This document shows positions 49,804-57,339 of a stretch of 64,000 nt of DNA, one piece after another (the first letter of the stretch is position 1; each line of letters starts with the position of its first letter). Made by a program: the position numbers and the translations under genes. The stretch lies in assembly GCF_014838715.1 (NCBI RefSeq), contig NZ_CP061947.1:1674001-1738000 (forward strand). The letters run 5' to 3'. The notes beneath the pieces are model-generated. The model saw only the letters and a list, made by a program, of their open reading frames with translations. It made no database searches and was not told the origin of the DNA. This DNA comes from Algoriphagus sp. Y33. Lineage in GTDB: Bacteria > Bacteroidota > Bacteroidia > Cytophagales > Cyclobacteriaceae.

Positions 49804-50913
49804 AAAAATATTTTAGTTATTATCATTCTGGCCATGGGGATTTACGCCTGCCAGCCGTCCAGTGAAAAAATGGAAGAGGAATCGGATTACTTTACCATTG
49901 AAGGTGAGATCAAAGGGCTCAATGTTTCGGAAATCTATTTCATGCACAAGGATTCTGCAGGTGACCATAAAGATACCTTGATCGTTGATGAGGGCAAATT
50001 CAGCGTTTCAGGTGCTGTGGATGAACCTCAGTTCGTGATGCTTTATTCCGATAAAGTGAGGTTTCAAAAGGTGTTCTATGTGGAAAACAAAACAATGAAA
50101 CTCACCGGTACATTTGATTCATTGGTGCAAGTGGATGTGAGCGGATCGCCAGTACAGGATGATTTTGAAGTTTTGGAGGAAAGAATTCAGACGCATAGGG
50201 ATTCGGTGATGAAATACTGGAATTTGGCGCAGCAGACAGGAGAGGCAGGAGATACGCTAAAAGCAAATGAATATCAGTTCATTGCTGATTCCATGTATAG
50301 ATCTGAAGCAACAATTAGAAAACAATTTGTATTGGATTTTCCCAACAGCTTCGCTAGTCTGAATGAACTGATGAATTACAGTAATGAGGAGAATCTGGAC
50401 GAATCACGCATGCTTTATGCCGGTTTATCGGAAGCTGTCACTACCACTAAAAAAGGAAAGGAAGTAGCCACCCATCTTGATAATCTGGACATGGTCAAAG
50501 AAGGCAAAATGGCATTGCCGTTTTCTCAAAAGGATGTGGACGGCACAGTAGTCAGTTTGGAGGATTATGAAGGAAAATATGTCTTGTTAGAGTTTTGGGC
50601 CAGTTGGTGCGGGCCATGCAGGGCAGAAAATCCCAACCTCAGGGCGGAGTATCTGAAATATCATGACAAGGGATTTAATATTCTGGGTATTTCACTTGAT
50701 GATTCAAAAGAAAAATGGATGAAAGCAGTGGCAAAGGATGACTTACCCTGGACTCAGGTATCAGACTTGAAGGGCTGGCAAAACGAGGTGGCGGTGCTGT
50801 ATGGTGTCCGCGGTGTTCCTGCCAATTTTCTCATTGGTCCAGATGGAAAAATCTTAGTTAAAGACCTGAGAGGTGAAGTGTTGAATGCGAAGCTGAAGGA
50901 GATTTTTGATTAA
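49801..50913 (+). CDS. TlpA/ResA-like thiol-disulfide oxidoreductase lipoprotein with DUF4369
   Basis: 370 residues with lipobox IYAC (Cys17). N-terminal DUF4369 domain (about 28-125, FTIEGEIKGLNVSEIYF), a helical linker (about 130-230), then a thioredoxin domain (about 235-370) with the active site WASWCGPCRAEN. The conserved cis-Pro lies in RGVPANFLIG. Anchored in a membrane and facing the periplasm; it reduces or isomerises disulfides. Proteins of this kind commonly follow SusCD/PKD-like loci in Bacteroidota, which suggests that the imported ligand or the lipoproteins contain Cys. A terminator follows. Confidence 0.93.
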   Translation: MKNILVIIILAMGIYACQPSSEKMEEESDYFTIEGEIKGLNVSEIYFMHKDSAGDHKDTLIVDEGKFSVSGAVDEPQFVMLYSDKVRFQKVFYVENKTMKLTGTFDSLVQVDVSGSPVQDDFEVLEERIQTHRDSVMKYWNLAQQTGEAGDTLKANEYQFIADSMYRSEATIRKQFVLDFPNSFASLNELMNYSNEENLDESRMLYAGLSEAVTTTKKGKEVATHLDNLDMVKEGKMALPFSQKDVDGTVVSLEDYEGKYVLLEFWASWCGPCRAENPNLRAEYLKYHDKGFNILGISLDDSKEKWMKAVAKDDLPWTQVSDLKGWQNEVAVLYGVRGVPANFLIGPDGKILVKDLRGEVLNAKLKEIFD

Positions 50914-50959
50914 AGGTTAACTAATGTTTTTCAGCTAGATAACATAGTATTCAGCATAG

Positions 50960-51000
50960 GACAGCCGGGTAATTACATGCTCGGCTGTCTTGTTTTTTTA
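50960..51000 (+). terminator. Terminator of the TlpA-like gene and end of the sigma/SusCD locus
   Basis: GACAGCCG / CGGCTGTC with a 14-base loop, followed by TTGTTTTTTTA. Confidence 0.85.
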
Positions 51001-51133
51001 TGTCGTATTATTCCAGTACATTTTATATAGCATTGCTTGCATCATTTGCAAAAATGATCCATCCGCTGTAGGATTCAAAGACTTCCAAAAAAAGCCTTAA
51101 TTTTGGCTTTTCAACCTAGATTTACCCCTTCGC

Positions 51134-51604
51134 ATGACCAACAATGACATAGCCCGCAGCCTTCGCTATACCTTTGATTTCAATGATTTCACCATGATAG
51201 AAATTATCAAATCCGGAGGGGAGACTGTTAGCCGAGAGTTGGTGGCCAACTGGCTGAAACGTGACGATGATCCTGAGTTTGAAGAAATGTACGACAAAGA
51301 ACTGGCGACTTTCTTAAATGGGTTTATCATCCTAAAGCGTGGCAAAAAAGACGGAGAAGTTCCAGTTGCGGAGAAACGGCTCAATAACAACATTATCCTC
51401 CGAAAGCTCAAAATTGCCCTCAATCTAAAAGATGAGGATATTTTGCAGATACTGGAATCGGTGGATCGGAAGATCAGCAAGCATGAGTTGAGTGCATTTT
51501 TCAGAAAGCCAGGCCAAGCCCAGTTCCGGCCATGCAAAGACCAGATTTTAAGAAATTTTCTAAAAGGTCTTCAGGAGAAATACAGGCCTTCTACAGCCGG
51601 CTAA
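51134..51604 (+). CDS. DUF1456 (YehS-like) protein
   Basis: 156 residues, two copies of the short helical DUF1456 repeat: NNDIARSLRYTFDFNDFTMIEII at the N-terminus and NNIILRKLKIALNLKDEDILQILE in the middle, followed by the typical ISKHELSAFFRKPGQAQFRPCKDQILRNFLKGL stretch (read in parts). A widespread cytoplasmic family of unknown function. It overlaps the convergent YwbE gene by four bases at the stop codons. Confidence 0.9.
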   Translation: MTNNDIARSLRYTFDFNDFTMIEIIKSGGETVSRELVANWLKRDDDPEFEEMYDKELATFLNGFIILKRGKKDGEVPVAEKRLNNNIILRKLKIALNLKDEDILQILESVDRKISKHELSAFFRKPGQAQFRPCKDQILRNFLKGLQEKYRPSTAG

Positions 51605-51816
51605 TCCTCAATAAACACATCCACAACTCTTCCCACTTCGCCGGTATCCAGCATTACTTTGATGCCGTGAGGATGAGTAGGTGAGGAAGTGAGGATTCTT
51701 TTTACAAAACCCGCTGTAAGTTCCCCCGTCCGCTGATGGTGCTTTTGGACAATTGTGACCTCGCTGTCCATTTGTACATTTTTTCGGATGGTTCCGGGAA
51801 GTGTTTTCTTGTCCAT
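51601..51816 (-). CDS. ywbE: YwbE family protein
   Basis: 71 residues, cytoplasmic. Matches the small YwbE (DUF2196) family: PGTIRKNVQMDSEVTIVQK near the start, RTGELTAGFVKRILTSSPTHPHGIKVML in the middle (read in parts) and GEVGRVVDVF at the end. A KOW-like beta-barrel is expected from this pattern. Function unknown. Confidence 0.9.
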   Translation of the reverse strand: MDKKTLPGTIRKNVQMDSEVTIVQKHHQRTGELTAGFVKRILTSSPTHPHGIKVMLDTGEVGRVVDVFIED

Positions 51817-51971
51817 TCGCTTTAATTGGTATTAGGCCGCAATTTAGGATAGATACGCTTTAAAAAAATTGCTTTTGGAGTGTAGTAGTTTGAATCCAAT
51901 ACTCGTATCTTGTAAGGCTTTGATTCTCTTATGTTTGTATAATTATTACTTTCTCTTAAGTCTTGAAGGCC

Positions 51972-52442
51972 ATGAAAACAAAATTACTTTCTTTGATCGC
52001 TTGTGCTTTTCTATTTTTTTGCTGCGCAAATGATGATGAAATCAACCCTGAAGTGCTGGTTCAGAATCAATGGCAAAATGTGGTGGAAAACACAAGCGCA
52101 GATCGACCTTACGATGTGGTGTATTCAATTGATTTTAAGCCAGATGGTAAAGTTTATTCCGAGGTTTTCGTTAGAGATATGGAGACTAAGGATATTTTAG
52201 GGTTTCTGGAATATTACAATGGCAACTATCAACTAGTTGATAATAAAGTAGCTGTTTCAATTACAGAACATTACTTGAATCTAGGTGGAACGATGTATTC
52301 GGACAAGGAGGAGCTGAGCCTACTTGAAGGTGTCGAGCAGTCAAGAGAATTCCAACTCAGGAATAAGAATTCAGAGCTTCATACGATCATGCCCATTTAT
52401 GCAAGTTCTCTGGGAATTATTTACCAGAGAGTAAGTAAATAA
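51972..52442 (+). CDS. Hypothetical lipoprotein
   Basis: The ATG at 51972 is chosen over an upstream TTG. 156 residues: signal peptide MKTKLLSLIACAFLFFCC with a lipobox around Cys18, then a lipocalin-like or DUF-type beta region (NQWQNVVENTSA, VVYSIDFKPDGKVYSEVF, LGFLEYYNGNYQLVDNKVAVSI). The pattern of a short lipoprotein starting with a fixed load term and beta strands recalls lipocalin-like Bacteroidota lipoproteins. No family assigned with confidence. Monocistronic. Confidence 0.7.
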   Translation: MKTKLLSLIACAFLFFCCANDDEINPEVLVQNQWQNVVENTSADRPYDVVYSIDFKPDGKVYSEVFVRDMETKDILGFLEYYNGNYQLVDNKVAVSITEHYLNLGGTMYSDKEELSLLEGVEQSREFQLRNKNSELHTIMPIYASSLGIIYQRVSK

Positions 52443-52768
52443 GTATGGCTGTCTGCAATGAGACCACTAGCGAGTCTCCCGACTGCGGTACAGAACCCGT
52501 ACTGGCCGTGCGTGACGACACAAACGGCGGCGGGGTCTGAGTCCTATAACTCCGATGATGAAGGTAATCTGATTTTTTTATGATAAAAATTGGCTTACCA
52601 ACAGAGGTGGATTAAGGGTCTGTACTGAAAGCAAGTATATATCTCCGTCAAAAACTATGGATCCTATATTCTATATGGTAAAAAACTATACTGAAACCTG
52701 AATAGCAAAAGGGCTGTTTTCCGGTAGAAAGCAGCCCTTTATAGTTGGTTTAATTTTCAAAATTTCGA
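52443..52768. other. 326-base intergenic region with a GC-rich patch
   Basis: 52455-52560 is clearly more GC-rich than the rest and holds words like GCGAGTCTCCCGACTGCGG, GTACAGAACCCGTAC and CGGCGGCGGGGTCTGAG. The GCGAG-TCTCCCGA part recalls the dispersed repeat at 49732-49744. No frame or defined ends; probably a repeat remnant. The rest is AT-rich spacer up to a terminator at 52708. Confidence 0.4.
52708..52740. terminator. Bidirectional terminator between convergent genes
   Basis: 14-bp stem (AAAGGGCTGTTTTC / GAAAGCAGCCCTTT, one G-U) with loop CGGTA; A/T tracts on both sides. Serves the lipoprotein gene on plus and the acyl-carrier-like gene on minus. Confidence 0.9.
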
Positions 52769-53017
52769 TCAATTCTCCTGGGGAATGTTGATTAGTAGCG
52801 CTATTAAATCCTTTGGTGTGTGTACAGTCCCGAGTTTTTCTTCTTGAAAAATCACGTGGAGATGATACTCTAACTCGAAAATCAACCCGTTGATGAAGAC
52901 AGGATCCATATGCAATTGGTGAATAAAATCAGCATTCTTCTGCTGACCAATCAGCTTAATACCATAGGAGTGGAATACTTCAACGGCTTTTTTTAATTGA
53001 GTGAAGTGTTGGTTCAT
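52769..53017 (-). CDS. Acyl-carrier-protein-like small protein without the carrier serine
   Basis: 82 residues, cytoplasmic, helical. The middle and end follow the ACP helix II-III pattern: MDPVFINGLIFELEYHLHVIF and TVHTPKDLIALLINI, which parallel the DSLDxVELVMxLEEEFGI and TVGDVVDYI stretches of acyl carrier proteins. The phosphopantetheine serine of the DSL motif is replaced by Pro39 (Asp38-Pro39-Val40), so it cannot carry an acyl group in the normal way. Distant from fabF in this window. It may be a binding or regulatory ACP-like protein; the similarity is by eye only. Confidence 0.6.
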   Translation of the reverse strand: MNQHFTQLKKAVEVFHSYGIKLIGQQKNADFIHQLHMDPVFINGLIFELEYHLHVIFQEEKLGTVHTPKDLIALLINIPQEN

Positions 53018-53284
53018 AGTAGTAGTGTTACAATTTGTGAAAATGCGGAATGGCTATAAGTGATATTTACCGTCAAGCAAAACAGAAATTGGATTACTTA
53101 GTTCCCGTTGATCTAAATTACGTGCGGGAATAAGTATTCGCTACTGAGAATGAATAATTTAACAATAAATAAAGTTGTTAATTTTTCTTTTCAACCAATT
53201 GACTGACAGATGAATGAAAGTAGGGGTGGAGAATTTGTCGAGTCATTTTGCGCAATAAAGTGATAAAAACGTGTTGGTAGATTA

Positions 53285-55177
53285 TCATGATTTTAATTTC
53301 GGATTTTCCACTTCTTTGATGGAATCGCTATCCCAGGCGTGGTCATTTACTGAAAACTTCCGCATCAACTCCCCAGATAAGAGACTTTCCTGCATTTCGA
53401 TCTGTTGGCGGTTTTTGGAAATATACTCGTCTTTATTGTCTTTGAAATTCACCAATACTTTCAGTGCATTTTCATCATAATCCCGGAATTGCTTTGCCAA
53501 TCGATGGACTGTGTGGGCTCTGAAGCCTAGCTTTTTCAATACGTCTTCCCCCATTCTAATGGATGTATCCAGATGCTCTCTGTAGATATTTTTCACACCC
53601 ATTTCCATCAGTTCGAAAGCATCGTACCTGTTTTTGGCACGGATCATCACCTCCAAATGTGGAAATTCCTCTTTGCACACCTCGACAAGTTTCATGCTGT
53701 ATTCTGTAGCGTCTACGGCAGAAATTAATATGGAAGCTTCACCTGCTCCTGCTGAATGAAGCAATTCACTTCGGGTTCCATCTCCAAAATACACTTTGAA
53801 CCCCATTTTTCTCAGGTATTCTACCCTGTCAGGATCAGAATCCAGAATGGTGGCTTCTACACCGTTTGCTCTCAGAAACCGCCCCAGCGTAGATCCGAAA
53901 TGTCCGAACCCGACAAGGATCACTTTATTGTGCTCGTCGATGCTATCCATTTCTTTTTCCAGCTCCTTATGGGTTCTGTTAATGGCGGGGTTGATGATTT
54001 TATCAAGTAGTACTGCAAGGATGGGGGTTATGGTCATGCTAAGAGCAGTCACGGCCATCAAGGTATCGGAAATAGACTGGTCAAAAATTCCTAACTGTAA
54101 AGCAAATGCATAAGTGACAAAAGAAAATTCACCCACTTGGGATAGACCTATTGCAAAGCTGAGATTGCTTGTTAGACTTAATTTCTTGGTTTTGCCTATA
54201 ATCAATAAAATGACCGATTTCAATGCGATGATTCCAAGTGTAATGGAAATTATGGTAGAAGCGTTAGTAAAGATCAAATTGAAATTGATGGTGGATCCCA
54301 CAGCCATAAAAAACAATCCAAGAAGCAATCCTTTAAAAGGTTCTAAATCAGACTCAAGCGCATGTTTGTAGGGTGAGTTGGCAAGAATTACTCCGGCAAG
54401 GAATGCACCCAAGGCAGGGCTCAGTCCCACTAGCTCCATAAGGAAGGATATGCCTACCACTATAAGCAAGGCAGAGGCTGTAAACAGTTCCCGCAATCTG
54501 CTTTTTGCCACCCAGTTGAGAAGTGGTCCAAAACCGAATTGTCCAAGGAGCACGACCATTCCGATCGCTCCAAAAATTGATAAAGTCTGTGCCCATCCCG
54601 GTAGACTATCGATCCAGCTATGAATCCCTGATGCATGCGCTGAAGGAGCCTGATCTCCTGTAATTAGTAATGGCAATAGTGCTAAAATAGGAATTACTGC
54701 GATGTCCTGCATCAGTAAAACGCCAAATGAGAGCCTCCCATTCGGGCTGTTCATCTGATTTTTCTCTTTAAGGGATTGAAGTACGATAGCAGTAGAGGAG
54801 AGTGCCATGGAAAGACCCACTGCAAGTGATATTTGCCATTGAACATCGAGCAGTAATCCGATCCCGAAAATCAATGCGGCAGTAACCATCACTTGGGTTA
54901 GTCCAATCTGCAGAATCAATTGGCGCATTTTCCAAAGGTTTCCGGGTTCTAGTTCCAAACCGATGATAAACAGCATCATCACCACCCCGAATTCTGTAGC
55001 ATGCATGATGTCTTGTCCCTGTCCTTCGTTGGTAATAAAACCCAGCAAATAGGGGCCTATCAGTATTCCTGCGATTAAATAACCAAGAACAGAACCCATT
55101 CCAAGTTTTTTTGCAAGAGGTACGCATACTATTGCTGCTATTATATATAGGATCGCATTTACCAAAAATCCACTCAT
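53285..55177 (-). CDS. KefC/KefB-type glutathione- or electrophile-gated K+/H+ antiporter
   Basis: 630 residues. CPA2 antiporter domain with about twelve membrane helices (1-390; VLGYLIAGILIGPYLLGFI, LSMALSSTAIVLQSL, SPALGAFLAGVILANSPYKH), followed by a TrkA-N/RCK Rossmann domain (about 405-520; VILVGFGHFGSTLGRFLR, DGTRSELLHSAGAGEA) and a C-terminal tail. It exports potassium in exchange for protons during electrophile stress. Last gene of an operon with a KefG-like quinone reductase 10 bases upstream, the known ancillary subunit. Confidence 0.93.
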   Translation of the reverse strand: MSGFLVNAILYIIAAIVCVPLAKKLGMGSVLGYLIAGILIGPYLLGFITNEGQGQDIMHATEFGVVMMLFIIGLELEPGNLWKMRQLILQIGLTQVMVTAALIFGIGLLLDVQWQISLAVGLSMALSSTAIVLQSLKEKNQMNSPNGRLSFGVLLMQDIAVIPILALLPLLITGDQAPSAHASGIHSWIDSLPGWAQTLSIFGAIGMVVLLGQFGFGPLLNWVAKSRLRELFTASALLIVVGISFLMELVGLSPALGAFLAGVILANSPYKHALESDLEPFKGLLLGLFFMAVGSTINFNLIFTNASTIISITLGIIALKSVILLIIGKTKKLSLTSNLSFAIGLSQVGEFSFVTYAFALQLGIFDQSISDTLMAVTALSMTITPILAVLLDKIINPAINRTHKELEKEMDSIDEHNKVILVGFGHFGSTLGRFLRANGVEATILDSDPDRVEYLRKMGFKVYFGDGTRSELLHSAGAGEASILISAVDATEYSMKLVEVCKEEFPHLEVMIRAKNRYDAFELMEMGVKNIYREHLDTSIRMGEDVLKKLGFRAHTVHRLAKQFRDYDENALKVLVNFKDNKDEYISKNRQQIEMQESLLSGELMRKFSVNDHAWDSDSIKEVENPKLKS

Positions 55178-55187
55178 AAGCTTAATT

Positions 55188-55748
55188 TTATTGGTTTTGG
55201 AAAGCTGTAAGATCGTCGGAATCTCGCAGGCTTAGCAGTAGTTTTCTATAGGAATCTGCTTTTAGGGCAAGTTCAGCCTCTGTGATTTTGTGCGTACCCG
55301 GTACATGGAATGGAGTCAAATAGGTCATATTACAGAGTCTGGCTGTTTGTTCGAAGGGCCTAAGAAAGTCCTCGATTCTAAAGTTGTTTCTGCCATTGTA
55401 CCGGTAAGCTTCTTGGGATCCACCGGTGGTAATTGTATTTATCACATATTTTCCTTTGAGATAAATGCCCCCCGGTCCATAGGCCCAAGCAAATTCCAAC
55501 ACCAAGTCTATCCACTGTTTCATAAGGGGTGGACAGGAATACCAGTAGATGGGATGATGCCAGATAATTACTTCTGCTTCAAATAGAGCTTCCTGCTCTT
55601 TCTGTATAGAGATATTGAAATCGGGATAAAGCTCGTATAAATCTCTGACTTCTACATTTTCCAATCCATTGATAGATTGGATAAGTGCTTGATTTACTTT
55701 TGAATGTTCAAATTTGGGGTGAGCAAAAAGAACGAGTACCTTACGCAT
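55188..55748 (-). CDS. KefG/KefF-like flavodoxin-fold NAD(P)H oxidoreductase
   Basis: 186 residues. Flavodoxin_2 family: VLVLFAHPKFEHSKVNQALI at the start, FNISIQKEQEALFEAEVIIWHHPIYWYSCPPLMKQWID in the middle (read in parts) and ITTGGSQEAYRYNGRN for FMN contact. Quinone reductase of this type binds KefC/KefB and is needed for full antiporter activity. 10 bases before the antiporter gene and 11 bases after the Fe-S protein gene, so the three are co-transcribed. Confidence 0.93.
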   Translation of the reverse strand: MRKVLVLFAHPKFEHSKVNQALIQSINGLENVEVRDLYELYPDFNISIQKEQEALFEAEVIIWHHPIYWYSCPPLMKQWIDLVLEFAWAYGPGGIYLKGKYVINTITTGGSQEAYRYNGRNNFRIEDFLRPFEQTARLCNMTYLTPFHVPGTHKITEAELALKADSYRKLLLSLRDSDDLTAFQNQ

Positions 55749-55759
55749 GAATATAGGCT

Positions 55760-56194
55760 TTAGCCTTGGAAATTTATTTTCTTGTGAGAGCCGTCACAAA
55801 AGGGTTTGTTATGGCTGGCTCCGCATCTGCAGAATGCGGATACCTTACTCTGATTGATGGTGTGATTGTCGGAGAGCTTGACCTGGAGGTTTCCATAGAC
55901 CATCAGTGGCCCATTGGGGATTACCTCTACCAGCTGTTCCGAGGTCACATTCCCTGTGTTTTTTTCTTCCTGTTCTGCAAAGTAATACCCCAATGCACCA
56001 CTCGGGCAAGTATCTATTTGTTTTACAATGGATTCTGTGCTATCCCCTTCGGCATTGATCCATGGCCTCTTGTCAAAATCAAAGACTGACCTCAAGCCGG
56101 TGATACACTTCTTGGAATGAATGCATTTATGGGGTTCCCAGGTGATGGTTACTTCTCCGTTGGAATATTCTTTATGGATAGGGGTGTCAGACAT
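55760..56194 (-). CDS. Two-cluster Fe-S protein: Fer4_19-type domain plus CDGSH domain
   Basis: 144 residues, cytoplasmic. N-terminal domain with C-x5-C (KCIHSKKCITGLRSVFD), RPWI and a later TCPSGAL Cys, the mono-cluster Fer4_19 pattern. C-terminal CDGSH zinc-finger-like motif CRCGASHNKPFCDGSH, which holds a 2Fe-2S cluster with three Cys and one His ligand. Both halves are common as a fused protein in Bacteroidota. First gene of the kef operon, 11 bases from the KefG-like gene, which suggests a redox-sensing or electron-transfer role in the electrophile response. That link is inferred from the operon. Confidence 0.9.
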   Translation of the reverse strand: MSDTPIHKEYSNGEVTITWEPHKCIHSKKCITGLRSVFDFDKRPWINAEGDSTESIVKQIDTCPSGALGYYFAEQEEKNTGNVTSEQLVEVIPNGPLMVYGNLQVKLSDNHTINQSKVSAFCRCGASHNKPFCDGSHKKINFQG

Positions 56195-56271
56195 AGGGCT
56201 TGTATGTTTTAATCTTAATATACATTACAAAATAATCAACTTTAGCTTGTGTAGTATCATATCCTGGATCA

Positions 56272-56303
56272 AAAAAAAGACCCAGTCTGCTAACTGAGTC
56301 TTT
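56272..56303 (-). terminator. Terminator upstream of the kef operon
   Basis: On the minus strand AAAGACTCAGT / CCCAGTCTTT pairs with one mismatch (loop TAGCAG), followed by TTTTTTTGATCC. It ends the 164-aa gene before the kef operon. Confidence 0.65.
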
Positions 56304-56366
56304 AACTGCCAATCAAATTATTACAGGTTTACATCCCGTTATGTACAGAGTAAGGCAGATGCCGTG

Positions 56367-56861
56367 CTAATCTCTGAGCTGAGTTTCTAGAATTTTCTGC
56401 CATTTTTCTGCTATTCCACGCTCTCCTGCCATATCGCTGAAGAGTTCCCCATCATAGATTTCAATTGTCTTTGGGGAATGTGATGCATCTTTGAAATGGA
56501 ACTGTAAAGCCAGAAAGTCCAGAATATAGCGCTTCTCTTTTCCGACCAGTACCCTGCGGTTTTTCTCTTGAATGCTGACTTTGGTTACTTCAGTTAAGTC
56601 TATCAAGCTTTGTTCAGGATAGCTGCCGAATCGGTGGTAAATCAGTTTTTTGGTTTGGATGTCCAAGCCTAAATGATAGTGATTTCTCCATCGTTCGTGC
56701 TGTGTGGGCACCACATTTTTGGTTGCTGAAAACTCCTCAAAGGAGGCAAGGTTGGCAGAAGTTAATTTTTTAAGTTTATAACTATAATATACAAATGGCG
56801 AGGCAGTAGCCACTATTGCAAACGATGACACAACTAGTGTGACAGGATCCATTGAGATCAT
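56367..56861 (-). CDS. Hypothetical single-pass membrane protein
   Basis: 164 residues. N-terminal membrane helix (residues 5-27, VTLVVSSFAIVATASPFVYYSY), then a cytoplasmic alpha/beta region with repeated short strands (KKLIYHRFGSYPEQSLIDLTEVTKVSIQEK in parts, KRYILDFLALQFHFKD). This region resembles PH-like or bPH domains but cannot be assigned. Single gene with its own terminator. Confidence 0.7.
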   Translation of the reverse strand: MISMDPVTLVVSSFAIVATASPFVYYSYKLKKLTSANLASFEEFSATKNVVPTQHERWRNHYHLGLDIQTKKLIYHRFGSYPEQSLIDLTEVTKVSIQEKNRRVLVGKEKRYILDFLALQFHFKDASHSPKTIEIYDGELFSDMAGERGIAEKWQKILETQLRD

Positions 56862-56926
56862 AAGAAAAGGATTAAATGAATAGAAATTTGGAGGGTGCTA
56901 GACTGTAGCAGTTATTCTATTCGATC

Positions 56927-57271
56927 TTACCAGGGATAGAAAAAACGTATGAACGTGTCCTTAACGTCAAAAAGTGGAAGTGACTTTTTGAAAAATGAAG
57001 AAGCTAAATACGCTTTGCAGGGATTGAGTAGATCAACATACCAAGCCGGGTTTAGCTTAGCATTTAAACTCCAGTCAACTTTGAATTCAGGGATTTCAAG
57101 AATCTCTGTCCCTGAATTAAATTGTATTTTCGAAAACTGAACTAAATTGGAGACAGAATCATGGGAATGATTATTTTCGGAAGATTCATTCGGGCTGGAA
57201 AAAGCAAAAACAGCCATAAATCCTATGACCCAACTGAGGGAAATCATTACGATTGATAGCTGTTTTTTCAT
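56927..57271 (-). CDS. Small exported hypothetical protein
   Basis: 114 residues with signal peptide (MKKQLSIVMISLSWVIGFMA, cleavage near FAFSS), a short His-Asp-rich piece (NNHSHDS) and a C-terminal region ending FDVKDTFIRFFYPW. Not recognised. A perfect 14-bp palindrome lies 19 bases upstream of the start and may be an operator. On the opposite strand a shorter frame exists but has no family features. Confidence 0.55.
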   Translation of the reverse strand: MKKQLSIVMISLSWVIGFMAVFAFSSPNESSENNHSHDSVSNLVQFSKIQFNSGTEILEIPEFKVDWSLNAKLNPAWYVDLLNPCKAYLASSFFKKSLPLFDVKDTFIRFFYPW

Positions 57272-57289
57272 TATGTATACCTACCTATT

Positions 57290-57303
57290 TTAATTCGAAT
57301 TAA
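57290..57303. promoter_or_regulatory. 14-bp palindrome TTAATTCGAATTAA
   Basis: Perfect inverted repeat in the 68-base gap between the 114-aa gene start (minus) and the GH32 stop. Candidate operator, or a chance AT palindrome. Confidence 0.35.
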
Positions 57304-57339
57304 CGGCGATTAAAGCAACAAGTTAAGAGTGATTTTGTT

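Noticed and set aside
56949..57140. Plus-strand 63-codon frame across the 114-aa exported protein gene
   Set aside because: The minus frame has a convincing signal peptide; the plus frame has neither motif nor signal.
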